Source: an uncultured Lachnospiraceae bacterium | GTDB lineage: Bacteria; Bacillota_A; Clostridia; Lachnospirales; Lachnospiraceae | Length of the DNA: 34,141 nucleotides | Direction: 5' to 3' | Assembly: GCA_902801585.1 (NCBI GenBank) | Contig: CADCIU010000029.1 | Location: forward strand, 1 to 34,141 | Part shown: positions 1 through 7,659 of the stretch, piece after piece | Numbering within the stretch: the first letter of the stretch is position 1 | How the letters are laid out: each line of letters starts with the position of its first letter | Translations under genes and position numbers: made by a program | Notes under the pieces: model-generated | What the model saw: only the letters and a program-made list of their open reading frames with translations | Database searches by the model: none | What the model was told of the DNA's origin: nothing

Positions 1-240
1 GTCGATGTGGCCGTACTTGTTAAGGATCTCAGCCATCATTGCCTTTACGCTCTCGGGATCCGTGACGTTGCACTGTACCTGGTAAGCGCCGTCCACGACT
101 TCACCGGTCTTGGCGTTCATGTCGATGACGACTGTGTCTGCTCCTGCTGCTACCAGAGTGCTGGCGATGTGCTTTCCGATTCCGGAAGCGCCTCCTGTGA
201 CTGCTACGACCTTACCCTCAAGATTTAACCAATTTGCCAT
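1..240 (-). CDS. Sorbitol-6-phosphate 2-dehydrogenase-like SDR (N-terminal part)
   Basis: Short-chain dehydrogenase/reductase; only the first 80 residues lie in the window and the 3' end is beyond the left edge. The N-terminal Rossmann dinucleotide-binding motif TGGASGIG (about residues 15-22) is the classic TGxxxGxG. An acidic residue after beta-2 (VVIDMN) suggests NAD(H) preference. The MANWLNLEGK start resembles sorbitol-6-phosphate 2-dehydrogenases of Gram-positive gut/sorbitol operons. The neighbouring glucitol/sorbitol PTS permease supports oxidation of sorbitol-6-phosphate to fructose-6-phosphate. The ATG is preceded by an AGGAGG box. A terminator lies between this gene and the permease gene, so it may have its own promoter or depend on read-through. 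The family is certain; the exact substrate is inferred from context. Confidence 0.8.
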   Translation of the reverse strand, partial: MANWLNLEGKVVAVTGGASGIGKHIASTLVAAGADTVVIDMNAKTGEVVDGAYQVQCNVTDPESVKAMMAEILNKYGHID

Positions 241-286
241 TTCTTTTCCTCCTTTTTTTATAAGTTCTTGCTGACTCCGTTTTTTG

Positions 287-314
287 TTTCTGTTGTTGTT
301 TCTGTTGTTGTTTC
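287..314. repeat. 12-bp tandem repeat in the SDR leader
   Basis: Two full copies and one partial copy of TTTCTGTTGTTG. In the minus-strand transcript this gives an A/C-rich, unstructured CAACAACAGAAA leader just upstream of the SDR ribosome-binding site. CAA-rich leaders can keep an initiation region open; that function is inference. Confidence 0.6.
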
Positions 315-515
315 CTTTGATGGTTGTATCTTAATAAAAAAGGAGGCCTGCTTTAATTCCGCGAATTCCGCCGCGGTGGAAATGAAATAGTTCAGAGGAT
401 TTCCGCGGGTTGGAAAAATGCCGTTTATTTATTCGTCAGTTTCATGTTTGCCCGGAATGACCCGAAAATCCTATTAGAACCGTACCTGGTTGGCTCAGGA
501 AGCTCTTTCAGCAGC

Positions 516-565
516 AGTTTGCATCCATGTGGAAGGCGGGAGATATTCTTTCATGGATGCAAACT
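516..565. repeat. Perfect 14-bp inverted repeat
   Basis: AGTTTGCATCCATG at 516-529 is the exact reverse complement of 552-565, with a 22-nt spacer. No T-run follows on either strand, so it is not an ordinary terminator. It lies between the terminator of the permease gene and the SDR gene, where an operator pair, an mRNA processing structure or the footprint of a small mobile element are all possible. Confidence 0.6.
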
Positions 566-663
566 ATTCAGAAGCAGCCAAGTCCGCCCAACGCAGTGGA
601 AATTCCACCGAGATTTCACTGTTTTGAAGAGTATGAAGAAATGGCATGGGTGTATCAAACAAT

Positions 664-709
664 AAAAAAGCTTCCTGCGCCCAACCGCAAATTGAGCTGC
701 AGAAAGCTT
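664..709 (-). terminator. Rho-independent terminator after the PTS permease gene
   Basis: On the minus strand the arms AAGCTTTCTGC (709-699) and GCAGGAAGCTT (678-668) pair over 11 bp with one G-U, followed at once by a T-run ending near 664. It lies about 60 bp beyond the stop codon of the srlA-srlE fusion gene and should end or attenuate that transcript before the SDR gene. Confidence 0.75.
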
Positions 710-765
710 GTATGCAAGAAACAGGAGAAAGAGCTCCGAAGCCTGGCTGCTTCAGGTATGAATAG

Positions 766-2505
766 CTACCTGTACAATCCTATACTGAAGACCACCGCAA
801 TCAGGATCCGGATCCAGCCGGTAGCAAATCTTGAAATAGTGACCGCTGCAATTCCCACTTGAGTGGTCTCCGGCTTCGCCTCGGTCATCCCGAGACCTAC
901 GGGAATGAAGTCGCAGGCACACTGGCAGTTGACAGCAAAGAGTGCAGGAAGCGCCATGACCGGAGGTATGCTGCCGCCGGCGATCAGTTCGCCGATGACC
1001 GTGGAAAACATTTGTGCTGCTACTGCCCCTGCCCCAAGGATCGCACTGAGTCCGGGAATGGAGCATATGATTCCGAGCGCCATCAGGCCGAGAAGGCTGC
1101 CTCCCATAGGTCTCATCAGACCGGCCAGAAACTGCGTCAGGCCGGAACCTTTGCAAATACCGATGAACAGTGCAGCAAAACCCATGAAAGGAAGGATCAT
1201 CTCCAGGCAGGTCTTGACCGCTTCCCTGGCGGACTGTTGAAACAGGCTGATCACTTTACTGATCACGAGCACCGGTTCCAGAAGCTTGCTCAAAGACGAT
1301 TTGATGGAATGCTCTGATGACGCCGCGGCAGCTGCTTCTACGCTTTCTTCTTCATGGAACGTTTCTGTATTTGCCGCTTTTTTATTCTCTTCAAAAGCCT
1401 TACCCGCGGCATCTTGCCCGCCATCCGCAGCGGCAGCAGATTTTCCGTCCGAATCCACTGGCTCACAGGTCGACTCACATACCGATACACACTCTGACGT
1501 GACCGCAGAGACATACAGATCCTCTGTCATATATTTTGCCAGAGGGCCGCTCTTACCGGTCGCCAGGATATTGACTGTGGGAATTCCTTTGCCGGGATAG
1601 ATACCGCAGCGGAGTGTCCCGCCGCAGTCGATGATGGCAAGAGCCACCTCCTCGTCCGGGCATGTCTCCTGATTGCCGTTGACCGGTGTCATTCCTGAGA
1701 ATGCGATGATTCTGGCAAGGGGCTCCGGCGGGGTGTTCCCTCCTGTCATATACAGAACTTTGTGGCGTTCCTCAGTCGGTGTGACGGTCAAAGGACCACC
1801 GTAACCGCCATCGCCGCGCGTGATCGTGATCGTGTGGTACCCGGTCATGCCGCCTGTCACCACTCCGGGCGGCATGTTTTCATGTGCCGCTGCTCCGAGC
1901 GACACGTTTTCATATGCCGCTGCTCCGGGCGGCACGATGTCATGCGCCGCTTCTTCCTCTTCCCGCTCTGTCCACAGATCCACTTTTCTGTCCAGTCGGA
2001 TTCCCTGTCTTTTTTCCACCTTTCCGGTGATCAGCTCCGTCATATAGCCGGAGACAAAGTTTGCGATCAGGCCCGCTGCCATGTAGCGGAGCGCAAGAGG
2101 AAACAGGTCGCAGCCTCTGGCCATAACACCGTTCGCAATTCCCAGCCACAGGAAAAGCTCCGCGGGATTTATGTGCTGGAATATGCCGCTGCTGGTGTGG
2201 CAGTGGTAGCTCACGGAGGCAAAATAGGCAGGCTTGTAACGTTCCGGCAGATACCTTCCCATGGAGATCGCCATGGGATTCCCGAGAACGATCGCTGACA
2301 AGAACGGCAGCAGCATATATCGAAGCAAGGCATTGGAGCCGCATTTTGCTGCCAGCCGCTCGACCCTGGACCGTCCGAGCAGACTGGTCGCCGCATTGAG
2401 CAGGATCAAAAAAAGAAATAATTTGGGAAGAAGCTCTGTGATCCACATAATGAGCTGCTGCGTTCCTGCATCAACAATATTTTGAATAATATTCATTAAT
2501 ATCAT
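766..2505 (-). CDS. Fused glucitol/sorbitol PTS permease, EIIC2-EIIB-EIIC1 (SrlA-SrlE fusion)
   Basis: Imports and phosphorylates a hexitol, most likely sorbitol (glucitol), at the membrane. Residues 1 to about 175 match SrlA/GutA (EIIC2), with the NPMAISMGRYLPERYKPAY and HINPAELF segments and several membrane helices. Residues about 225-335 match the EIIB domain of SrlE, with GDGGYGGPL and IDCGGTLRCGIYP; Cys294 is the likely phosphorylated cysteine. Residues about 400-579 are the EIIC1 part, with ACDFIPVGL and SRFATG. In enterobacteria these are two adjacent genes (srlA, srlE); here one 579-residue frame carries both in the same order. The linker (about 180-220) is acidic and has three 10-residue repeats; a second Ala/Glu-rich linker lies at about 340-390. 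The start ATG has GGGAGG 6 nt upstream; Met4 would be too far. No EIIA(Gut) gene is seen nearby. Confidence 0.93.
   Translation of the reverse strand: MILMNIIQNIVDAGTQQLIMWITELLPKLFLFLILLNAATSLLGRSRVERLAAKCGSNALLRYMLLPFLSAIVLGNPMAISMGRYLPERYKPAYFASVSYHCHTSSGIFQHINPAELFLWLGIANGVMARGCDLFPLALRYMAAGLIANFVSGYMTELITGKVEKRQGIRLDRKVDLWTEREEEEAAHDIVPPGAAAYENVSLGAAAHENMPPGVVTGGMTGYHTITITRGDGGYGGPLTVTPTEERHKVLYMTGGNTPPEPLARIIAFSGMTPVNGNQETCPDEEVALAIIDCGGTLRCGIYPGKGIPTVNILATGKSGPLAKYMTEDLYVSAVTSECVSVCESTCEPVDSDGKSAAAADGGQDAAGKAFEENKKAANTETFHEEESVEAAAAASSEHSIKSSLSKLLEPVLVISKVISLFQQSAREAVKTCLEMILPFMGFAALFIGICKGSGLTQFLAGLMRPMGGSLLGLMALGIICSIPGLSAILGAGAVAAQMFSTVIGELIAGGSIPPVMALPALFAVNCQCACDFIPVGLGMTEAKPETTQVGIAAVTISRFATGWIRILIAVVFSIGLYR
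1865..1954. repeat. Three 30-bp tandem repeats inside the permease linker
   Basis: Units at 1865-1894, 1895-1924 and 1925-1954 each carry CCGNGCG at one end and GCCGCTGCT or a close variant at the other. They keep the reading frame and encode three 10-residue blocks (AAHDIVPPGA, AAYENVSLGA, AAHENMPPGV) in the linker that joins the SrlA-like and SrlE-like halves. Units differ at a few positions, so the array is not brand new. Confidence 0.85.
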
Positions 2506-2511
2506 AAAAAA

Positions 2512-2553
2512 CCTCCCTGCTTGTATTATAAAGCAGGGAGGCGCCGGATAAGT
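2512..2553 (-). promoter_or_regulatory. Promoter of the PTS permease gene, inside a palindrome
   Basis: On the minus strand the -10 hexamer TATAAT (2530-2525) lies in the 8-nt centre of a perfect 11-bp inverted repeat (CCTCCCTGCTT at 2512-2522 against 2531-2541). A -35 at the expected spacing (2553-2548, ACTTAT) is poor, which fits an activator-dependent promoter. The proximal arm also contains the GGGAGG ribosome-binding site, so the 5' UTR would be only about 13 nt. The palindrome could be an operator; an mRNA hairpin is unlikely because the distal arm lies upstream of the expected start site. Confidence 0.65.
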
Positions 2554-2554
2554 A

Positions 2555-2626
2555 GAAAAATGTAGTTCTTTTTAGAGGGGGATTTTTTATCAGGAGTAAT
2601 GGGGAGTACTGATGACTACATTTTTC
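2555..2626. promoter_or_regulatory. Inverted pair of GAAAAATGTAGT sites, 60 bp centre to centre
   Basis: GAAAAATGTAGT at 2555-2566 recurs as its exact reverse complement at 2615-2626. The proximal copy lies directly upstream of the expected -35 of the permease promoter. The 60-bp spacing is close to six helical turns. The regulator gene ends 24 bp beyond the distal copy. This looks like a two-site operator for the PRD activator encoded next door; which protein binds is inference. Confidence 0.55.
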
Positions 2627-2649
2627 GACCGGGTATTAACTCCTCGATA

Positions 2650-4560
2650 TTATTTTTTGTATAAAACCCGAAGCAATTCCTGATAGTTCTGTGTTCGGGC
2701 GATCGCATCAAGCATATCGGTATTTCTGGATATTTCCAGAAGTTCATCATAGACACGGATCATCAGCATGTCATCCATGTCCGACTGCTCCGGCAGTGCC
2801 ATGAAGAAAATGATGCGCACTTCATGTCCTTTGTGCCTTGCGGGCACTTCGAAGATGCCCATTGCCAGCAGCATCCGGTCATTGGCCGTCTGGATCCCGT
2901 GCGGAATCGCTACGCCGTTGTCAAAGACCATGGTTCCCTTCTCTTCACGCTCTGCGAGGCGGTCTCCAAATCCTTCATCGACATATCCTTCGTCTGTGAG
3001 GATTTCGATCATTTCATCCAGTGCATCTGTATATGAACGTCCTTTTTCAAAGAAGAACACCTTGTTCTCATCCAAAAGGCTGCTCATGATATACTGATTG
3101 CTGTCCAGAACAGGGATGTCGACCTTGTCCCAATAGCGGGCCTTCTCCAGTTTCTGTTTGAGCTCTTTCTCGTCGAAGATCTCGCGGATCCGGATCACCG
3201 GCTTAGCAGTCTTGAAAGGCAGCTCGACCGTGGTCAGGATGACGTCGTAGCTCTCCAGTGAATCCGGGGATGCTGCCGTGTCCGACATCGTCTTAATCTG
3301 TACCTGGCTGTCGACGATCCTCTTGAGCTGCACACTGATCAGACGCGCTGTAACACGCCCTGTGCCGCAGATCACGGCGATACGGAAAGGTCTGCGCTGT
3401 CCAAGATTGTTTTCTTCCAGAAATACGCCAAAATAGGAAGCCAGATGTCCTCTCTCGTCCTGATTCACTCTAAGACCCTGTTCCCGTTCAATAACCCGCG
3501 CCGCAATGCCGGACATCTCATAAGCCAGGGGGAATTTAGACTTTAATTCTTCCAGGATCGAATTGGGCTGGTGTATTTTGAACCGGAGGCGATTCAGCAT
3601 AAACATCAGGTGATACGAGAATTCCTCCGCGAAATCTCTGGGGTCAATCGAAATATCCAGTTCCTCTTTGATCTGTCTCATGATCTTCTCGGAGAGCGGA
3701 CCGATCGTCGCATCCAGTTCCATCTCCTGTACGGAGCCGAGATCGGCCGGCGTGCGCATTCCCGCTATTGGCAAAAAAGCGAATATCTTCTCTTCTACCG
3801 GGAAATCCACATGCAGTATTCCGCCAATCTGATCGATCATATTGTTTACGTGGAAGAACTCTCCGTTTGCTGTCAGGTTGTAGTAAGCATCTGTAAGCGT
3901 CCCGATAAAATGACCTGTGAGAAAGCGGTCCATCATCAGGAGAAGGTAGCGCTCGAACTGCCTGCCGACCTGTTTCTCAAACGCTTTCCTTGTCAGTTCG
4001 GATCGGATCAGTTCCTGAATCTCATGGTCCAATGGATAGTCACTGTATAAAGCGTCAAAGCAATTCTCCAGCACGTAAGTGCGGATGTCCAGTTCCTTGC
4101 CCTGAAGGATCATTCCTTTGCTGGTCTTTCCGACGACACTCAGTCCATAAGGTTCGATCTCCTCCCGAAGCCTCTTCAGATCACTGATCAGCGTGGTCCT
4201 GCCGACATTCATCTCATAGGCGAGCTCATCCGTCAGAAGCGGTCCGTCCGCCCGCATGAGTTCTCCGAACACATAGTTCTGCCGTCCTCTGGGGGTGCCG
4301 AAAACACCATCGATATTGCATATTTTGTCAAACGCTTTTTTATACTGTTCGGGTTCAAAGATCCGCAGGGTGTACCGCCCCTGACTGCCTTCGATCGCTG
4401 CGCTGCCCTCAAGATCGTCGTTAAGCTGTCGGATATCATTTCGTACAGTCCGCTCGCTGACGCCCAGCTTTTTGGCTATAGAAGCAACCGTGACACCGGA
4501 TTTATGTCCCAGAATATACAAAATGTCAGCCGCTCTGTTGTCTGTAAAACGCTTATTCAC
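2650..4560 (-). CDS. PRD-containing PTS transcriptional activator (MtlR/GutR-like)
   Basis: Cytoplasmic 636-residue activator whose activity is set by PTS phosphorylation. Order: N-terminal HTH (about 8-65, with VASIAKKLGVSERTVRNDI), a second winged-helix domain (about 85-155, NVGRTTLISDLKRL), PRD1 (about 170-275), PRD2 (about 290-385, with His317 and His372 at typical positions), a galactitol-type EIIB-like domain (about 391-480, ICGTGRVTA with Cys398), and a mannitol/fructose-type EIIA domain (about 500-636, GVAIPHG with the phosphorylatable His554). This is the MtlR/GutR activator layout rather than that of a short BglG antiterminator. The start is GTG with only a weak G-rich upstream box. 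It lies directly upstream of the fused sorbitol permease and has its own promoter; it is presumably the activator of that operon. Confidence 0.92.
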   Translation of the reverse strand: MNKRFTDNRAADILYILGHKSGVTVASIAKKLGVSERTVRNDIRQLNDDLEGSAAIEGSQGRYTLRIFEPEQYKKAFDKICNIDGVFGTPRGRQNYVFGELMRADGPLLTDELAYEMNVGRTTLISDLKRLREEIEPYGLSVVGKTSKGMILQGKELDIRTYVLENCFDALYSDYPLDHEIQELIRSELTRKAFEKQVGRQFERYLLLMMDRFLTGHFIGTLTDAYYNLTANGEFFHVNNMIDQIGGILHVDFPVEEKIFAFLPIAGMRTPADLGSVQEMELDATIGPLSEKIMRQIKEELDISIDPRDFAEEFSYHLMFMLNRLRFKIHQPNSILEELKSKFPLAYEMSGIAARVIEREQGLRVNQDERGHLASYFGVFLEENNLGQRRPFRIAVICGTGRVTARLISVQLKRIVDSQVQIKTMSDTAASPDSLESYDVILTTVELPFKTAKPVIRIREIFDEKELKQKLEKARYWDKVDIPVLDSNQYIMSSLLDENKVFFFEKGRSYTDALDEMIEILTDEGYVDEGFGDRLAEREEKGTMVFDNGVAIPHGIQTANDRMLLAMGIFEVPARHKGHEVRIIFFMALPEQSDMDDMLMIRVYDELLEISRNTDMLDAIARTQNYQELLRVLYKK

Positions 4561-4604
4561 CTATCCGTATCCCCCATGTTCACACGTTCATCCATTCGTG
4601 CCTG

Positions 4605-4638
4605 TTTGTATTATACAAAAACACACTTTTTCGGTTAA
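4605..4638 (-). promoter_or_regulatory. Promoter of the PRD activator gene
   Basis: On the minus strand, TTAACC (4638-4633), a 17-bp spacer and a perfect TATAAT (4615-4610). The -10 lies in a 15-nt palindrome TTTGTAT-T-ATACAAA (4605-4619). The ten bases TATAATACAA are identical to the -10 region of the permease promoter at 2530-2521, hinting at shared control. Confidence 0.65.
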
Positions 4639-4646
4639 TGCGGAAA

Positions 4647-4688
4647 ATTTCCACGGCACGGAAGAATACTCTCCCATACCGTGGAAAT
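4647..4688 (-). terminator. Possible terminator after the Fe-S/FAD oxidoreductase gene
   Basis: Perfect 10-bp inverted repeat ATTTCCACGG (4647-4656) and CCGTGGAAAT (4679-4688), about 70 bp beyond the oxidoreductase stop codon. On the minus strand it is followed by only a short T stretch (ATTTTCC), so it would be a weak terminator. It could instead be an upstream operator of the activator gene. Confidence 0.45.
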
Positions 4689-4757
4689 CTTCAAATGTGA
4701 TCTCATGCTATTGCGGTCTTATGCTGTCTCAGGTTCTCTGTGCGAACCGATTCAGAA

Positions 4758-7568
4758 TCAGTGCTTCTTTCTCTTTTTTGCCTTCGGAGCCGCCAGCTTC
4801 TTTTTGATGATCTTCATCTCTCTGGCTGCGGCATACCCCGCGACTACAGGGAGCTTGTCCTCACAGCGCACCATGTTGGACGCCTCGGGAATATCCCTGG
4901 ACAGATGGATCGCGTCAAATTCGCAGCGAGTCGTGCACAGGCCGCAGCCGATGCAGCGGTTGAGGTCGACGACCGTCGCGCCGCAGCCAAGACATCTTGA
5001 TGCCTCTGTCCTGATCTGCTCCTCTGTGAAGGGCAGACGCAGATCCGCAAAGGTTCCGGTCGGATCTCCGGGCTTTCTGCCGGGCACCTGGCGCTTCGCG
5101 TTGTCAAAAGATTCAAGGACGATATTGTCCTTGTCCAGCTCGATGAATTCGCGCTTATCGCGGGCGATGGTCTGGGACTGGCCGGGATGGACGAATCGGT
5201 GCATGCTCTCGCAGGCTTTCTTGCCGTCTGCGATCGCATCGATGGCGAAACGCGCGCCGTGTGCGATATCGCCGCCGACAAAGATGCCGGGCTCTCCGGT
5301 CTCAAAGGTCACCGGGTCGTGCTTGACCGTTCCGTTGAGGTGCCGCTTCACATTCGTCCCTTCGAGCAGGTCTCCCCACTGTGCAGATTGTCCGATGGCC
5401 TCCAGGACATTCTCACATTCGATCGTGATCGTGCTGTCCTCCATGAACTTGGGCTCAAAGACATGGAGTTTGTTAAACACGGAGATACACTTTCTAAAGA
5501 CTATACCTGTCACTTTGCCGTCTTTTGTCAGGATCTCTCTGGGTCCCCAGCCATGCATCACCTTGACGCCTTCCGCAATGGCCTCTTCCACTTCGTCGCG
5601 GGCCGCCGGCATCTCTGCCTCACTCTCAAGGCAGAGCATGGTGACCTTGCCGTCTGTGGCGCGGGCCGCCGAGCGGGCCACGTCCACTGCCACATTTCCG
5701 CCGCCGATGACAACTACATCGCCGTTTAGTTTGATCGTGTTATCCTGGTTAATCCTGGACAGGAAGCTGACGCCGGACTCGACGCCTTCCGCATCTTCAC
5801 CGGGCACGCCGGTCTTTCTGCCGCCCTGCAGGCCGATCGCCAGATAAAATGCCTTATAGCCCTCTCTCTTCAGATCCTTGATCGTGATGTCTTTGCCGAT
5901 TTCCACGCCGCACTTGAATTCGACACCCATCTCGCGCAGGACATCGATCTCCGCCTCAATGACCTCTTTTTCCAAGCGGAAAGAGGGAATTCCGTTCATC
6001 AGCATACCGCCGGGACGGCTCTCTTTTTCAAATACAGTGACGTCGTATCCGCGGGTCCTGAGATAATAGGCTGCCGTCATGCCTGCCGGTCCTGCACCGA
6101 TGACTGCCATCTTGTAATCGGGGCCCCACATACCGCCGTCGTCCTTCTCGCAGATCGGGATGAAGCGCTTGTCGGCGTGAAGTTCCTGATCGGCGATGAA
6201 TTTTTTGATCTCATCGATCGCGACGGGGTCGTCCACCGTGCCTCTCGTGCATGCGTCCTCGCAGCGCCGGTTGCAGATCGCGCCGCAAACCGCCGGGAAG
6301 GGGTTATCTTGTTTGATGAGCTTCAGAGCGTCCATAAAACGTCCCTCCGCCGCCATCTTCACATAGCCCTGTACCGCCAGGTGCGCGGGACATGCCGTCT
6401 TGCAGGGTGCCGTGCCCGTGTCATAGCAGTTGATCTTGGCATCTTCGCGATAATGAATATTCCAATGGTCCGCGCTCCATGCCGTCTCATCGGGCAAAAG
6501 AGTGAGGGGATACCGGATTTCTCCCTGTTTCGTGCACAGTTTCTGTCCCAGCTTGGCCGCGCCGACAGGACATACTTCCACGCACTTGCCGCAGGCAACG
6601 CATTTGAGCTTATCGACGTGTGCCCGATAAGCACTTCGGGACATATTGGGCGTGTTGTAGAGCTGGCTGGTCCTGAGCGCGTTGCAGACGCCGGGAGCAC
6701 AGTTGCAGATCGCCACTATTTTCTCACTGCCGTCGATATTCGTGATCTGGTGCACAAAGCCGTGGCGCTCCGCCCTCTGCAGGATCTCCAGCGCCTCCTC
6801 GTATGAGATGTAGCGGCCCATGCCTCTGTCCACACAGTACTCCGCCATATCGCCCATGCCCATGCAGAACTCGCCGTTGATCTCGCCCGAGCCCTCGCCG
6901 CGCATGGTCTGCTGCTTGCGACAGGTGCACTGTCCGACGGAATATTTATCGTACTTGCTCAGCCAATGGGAGATATGCTCCACGCTGGCGGACATATTTT
7001 CACTCTCGATGGCCTTCTCGACGGGGATGACGTGCATGCCTACGCCTGCGCCTCCCGGAGGGATCATGGGCGTCACATTTTCCAGCGGCATCTGGGTCAT
7101 CAGATTGAAGAACGTCGCCAGTTTGGGGTGCTGCGCCGTCAGCTCGTCGTTCATCATCATAAACTCCGCGGAGCCGGGCACGAAGATCGGCACATTGTAC
7201 TGCTTGTGATGATCCGGGTTCTCGCGGGTCATCTCGATCAGGCCCACCCAGACCAGGTGGTCCACCATCTTCTTGGTTTCCTCGTAAGACATCCCGTTTA
7301 TCTTGGCCAGATCCTCGATGTCGTAAGGAACGCGGGTCTTCTTAAAGCTCAGAAGGAATTTGGCCTCCTCCTTCGTGAGCACTTCATCGAGTGCCCAGTA
7401 CTCGGGATCATCCGTATTCATCGTCCTCGAATACTTGACCAGATAGCGGTCCGTGATCATGGTCCCGAGTTTCAATATCAGTTTTTTCTTTTCCGGATCA
7501 GGTGCAACGTAATTCGGGTCCTGTCTGAAGTCCCGCTCGTTCACCATACGGTTTTTCTGGTCTTTCAT
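4758..7568 (-). CDS. Fe-S/FAD NAD(P)-dependent oxidoreductase, GltD/NfnB-like
   Basis: Large soluble redox protein (936 aa) joining iron-sulfur domains to a GltD-type flavoprotein. The N-terminus (about 55-125) looks like a winged-helix module (TKEEAKFLLSF, YEETKKMVDHLVWVGLIE). Next come cysteine-rich segments (CTCRKQQ at about 214, CNCAPGVC at about 288-295) and one [4Fe-4S] motif CVACGKCVEVCP (about 323-334). Residues about 380-465 resemble the GltD N-terminal cluster domain (CKTACPAHLAVQGYVKMA, CGAICNRRCEDAC). An FAD fold begins at about 487 (GAGPAGMTAAYYL), an NAD(P)H fold at about 621 (IGGGNVAVDVARSA), and two further cysteine groups lie at about 859-882. A start at the internal ATG (7568) is chosen because GGAGG lies 11 nt upstream; the longer ATG at 7613 has no such box. 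It probably moves electrons between NAD(P)H and ferredoxin. Partner and substrate are unknown. Confidence 0.85.
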   Translation of the reverse strand: MKDQKNRMVNERDFRQDPNYVAPDPEKKKLILKLGTMITDRYLVKYSRTMNTDDPEYWALDEVLTKEEAKFLLSFKKTRVPYDIEDLAKINGMSYEETKKMVDHLVWVGLIEMTRENPDHHKQYNVPIFVPGSAEFMMMNDELTAQHPKLATFFNLMTQMPLENVTPMIPPGGAGVGMHVIPVEKAIESENMSASVEHISHWLSKYDKYSVGQCTCRKQQTMRGEGSGEINGEFCMGMGDMAEYCVDRGMGRYISYEEALEILQRAERHGFVHQITNIDGSEKIVAICNCAPGVCNALRTSQLYNTPNMSRSAYRAHVDKLKCVACGKCVEVCPVGAAKLGQKLCTKQGEIRYPLTLLPDETAWSADHWNIHYREDAKINCYDTGTAPCKTACPAHLAVQGYVKMAAEGRFMDALKLIKQDNPFPAVCGAICNRRCEDACTRGTVDDPVAIDEIKKFIADQELHADKRFIPICEKDDGGMWGPDYKMAVIGAGPAGMTAAYYLRTRGYDVTVFEKESRPGGMLMNGIPSFRLEKEVIEAEIDVLREMGVEFKCGVEIGKDITIKDLKREGYKAFYLAIGLQGGRKTGVPGEDAEGVESGVSFLSRINQDNTIKLNGDVVVIGGGNVAVDVARSAARATDGKVTMLCLESEAEMPAARDEVEEAIAEGVKVMHGWGPREILTKDGKVTGIVFRKCISVFNKLHVFEPKFMEDSTITIECENVLEAIGQSAQWGDLLEGTNVKRHLNGTVKHDPVTFETGEPGIFVGGDIAHGARFAIDAIADGKKACESMHRFVHPGQSQTIARDKREFIELDKDNIVLESFDNAKRQVPGRKPGDPTGTFADLRLPFTEEQIRTEASRCLGCGATVVDLNRCIGCGLCTTRCEFDAIHLSRDIPEASNMVRCEDKLPVVAGYAAAREMKIIKKKLAAPKAKKRKKH

Positions 7569-7659
7569 TTCTGTTGTATCCTCCAAGTATTCGTTTTTGC
7601 TGTTTCTGCCCATTGCAATGATTAAGCTGCTTCTTGTCCGGCTCTGAAATTGAATCGGA

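Larger units (their letters stand above)
241..663. other. Intergenic region upstream of the SDR gene
   Basis: No convincing gene. It contains the SDR's AGGAGG ribosome-binding site next to position 240 and a 12-bp tandem repeat (TTTCTGTTGTTG, 2.3 copies, 287-314). It also has a long perfect inverted repeat (516-529/552-565), a small palindrome GTGGAAATTCCAC (596-608), and GC-rich inverted pieces around 355-410 (AATTCCGCG followed by AATTCCGCC, then CGCGG). I see no clear sigma-A promoter for the SDR. The two plus-strand ORFs here lack a good ribosome-binding site and any recognisable domain. Confidence 0.5.

Noticed and set aside
444..862. Two plus-strand open frames between the dehydrogenase and the permease gene
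   Set aside because: No good ribosome-binding site and no recognisable domain; they run across the terminator and inverted repeat and into the permease gene on the other strand.
4681..5847. 388-codon plus-strand open frame opposite the Fe-S/FAD oxidoreductase
   Set aside because: Ser/Pro-rich shadow translation with no family signature; the minus-strand gene is strongly supported.
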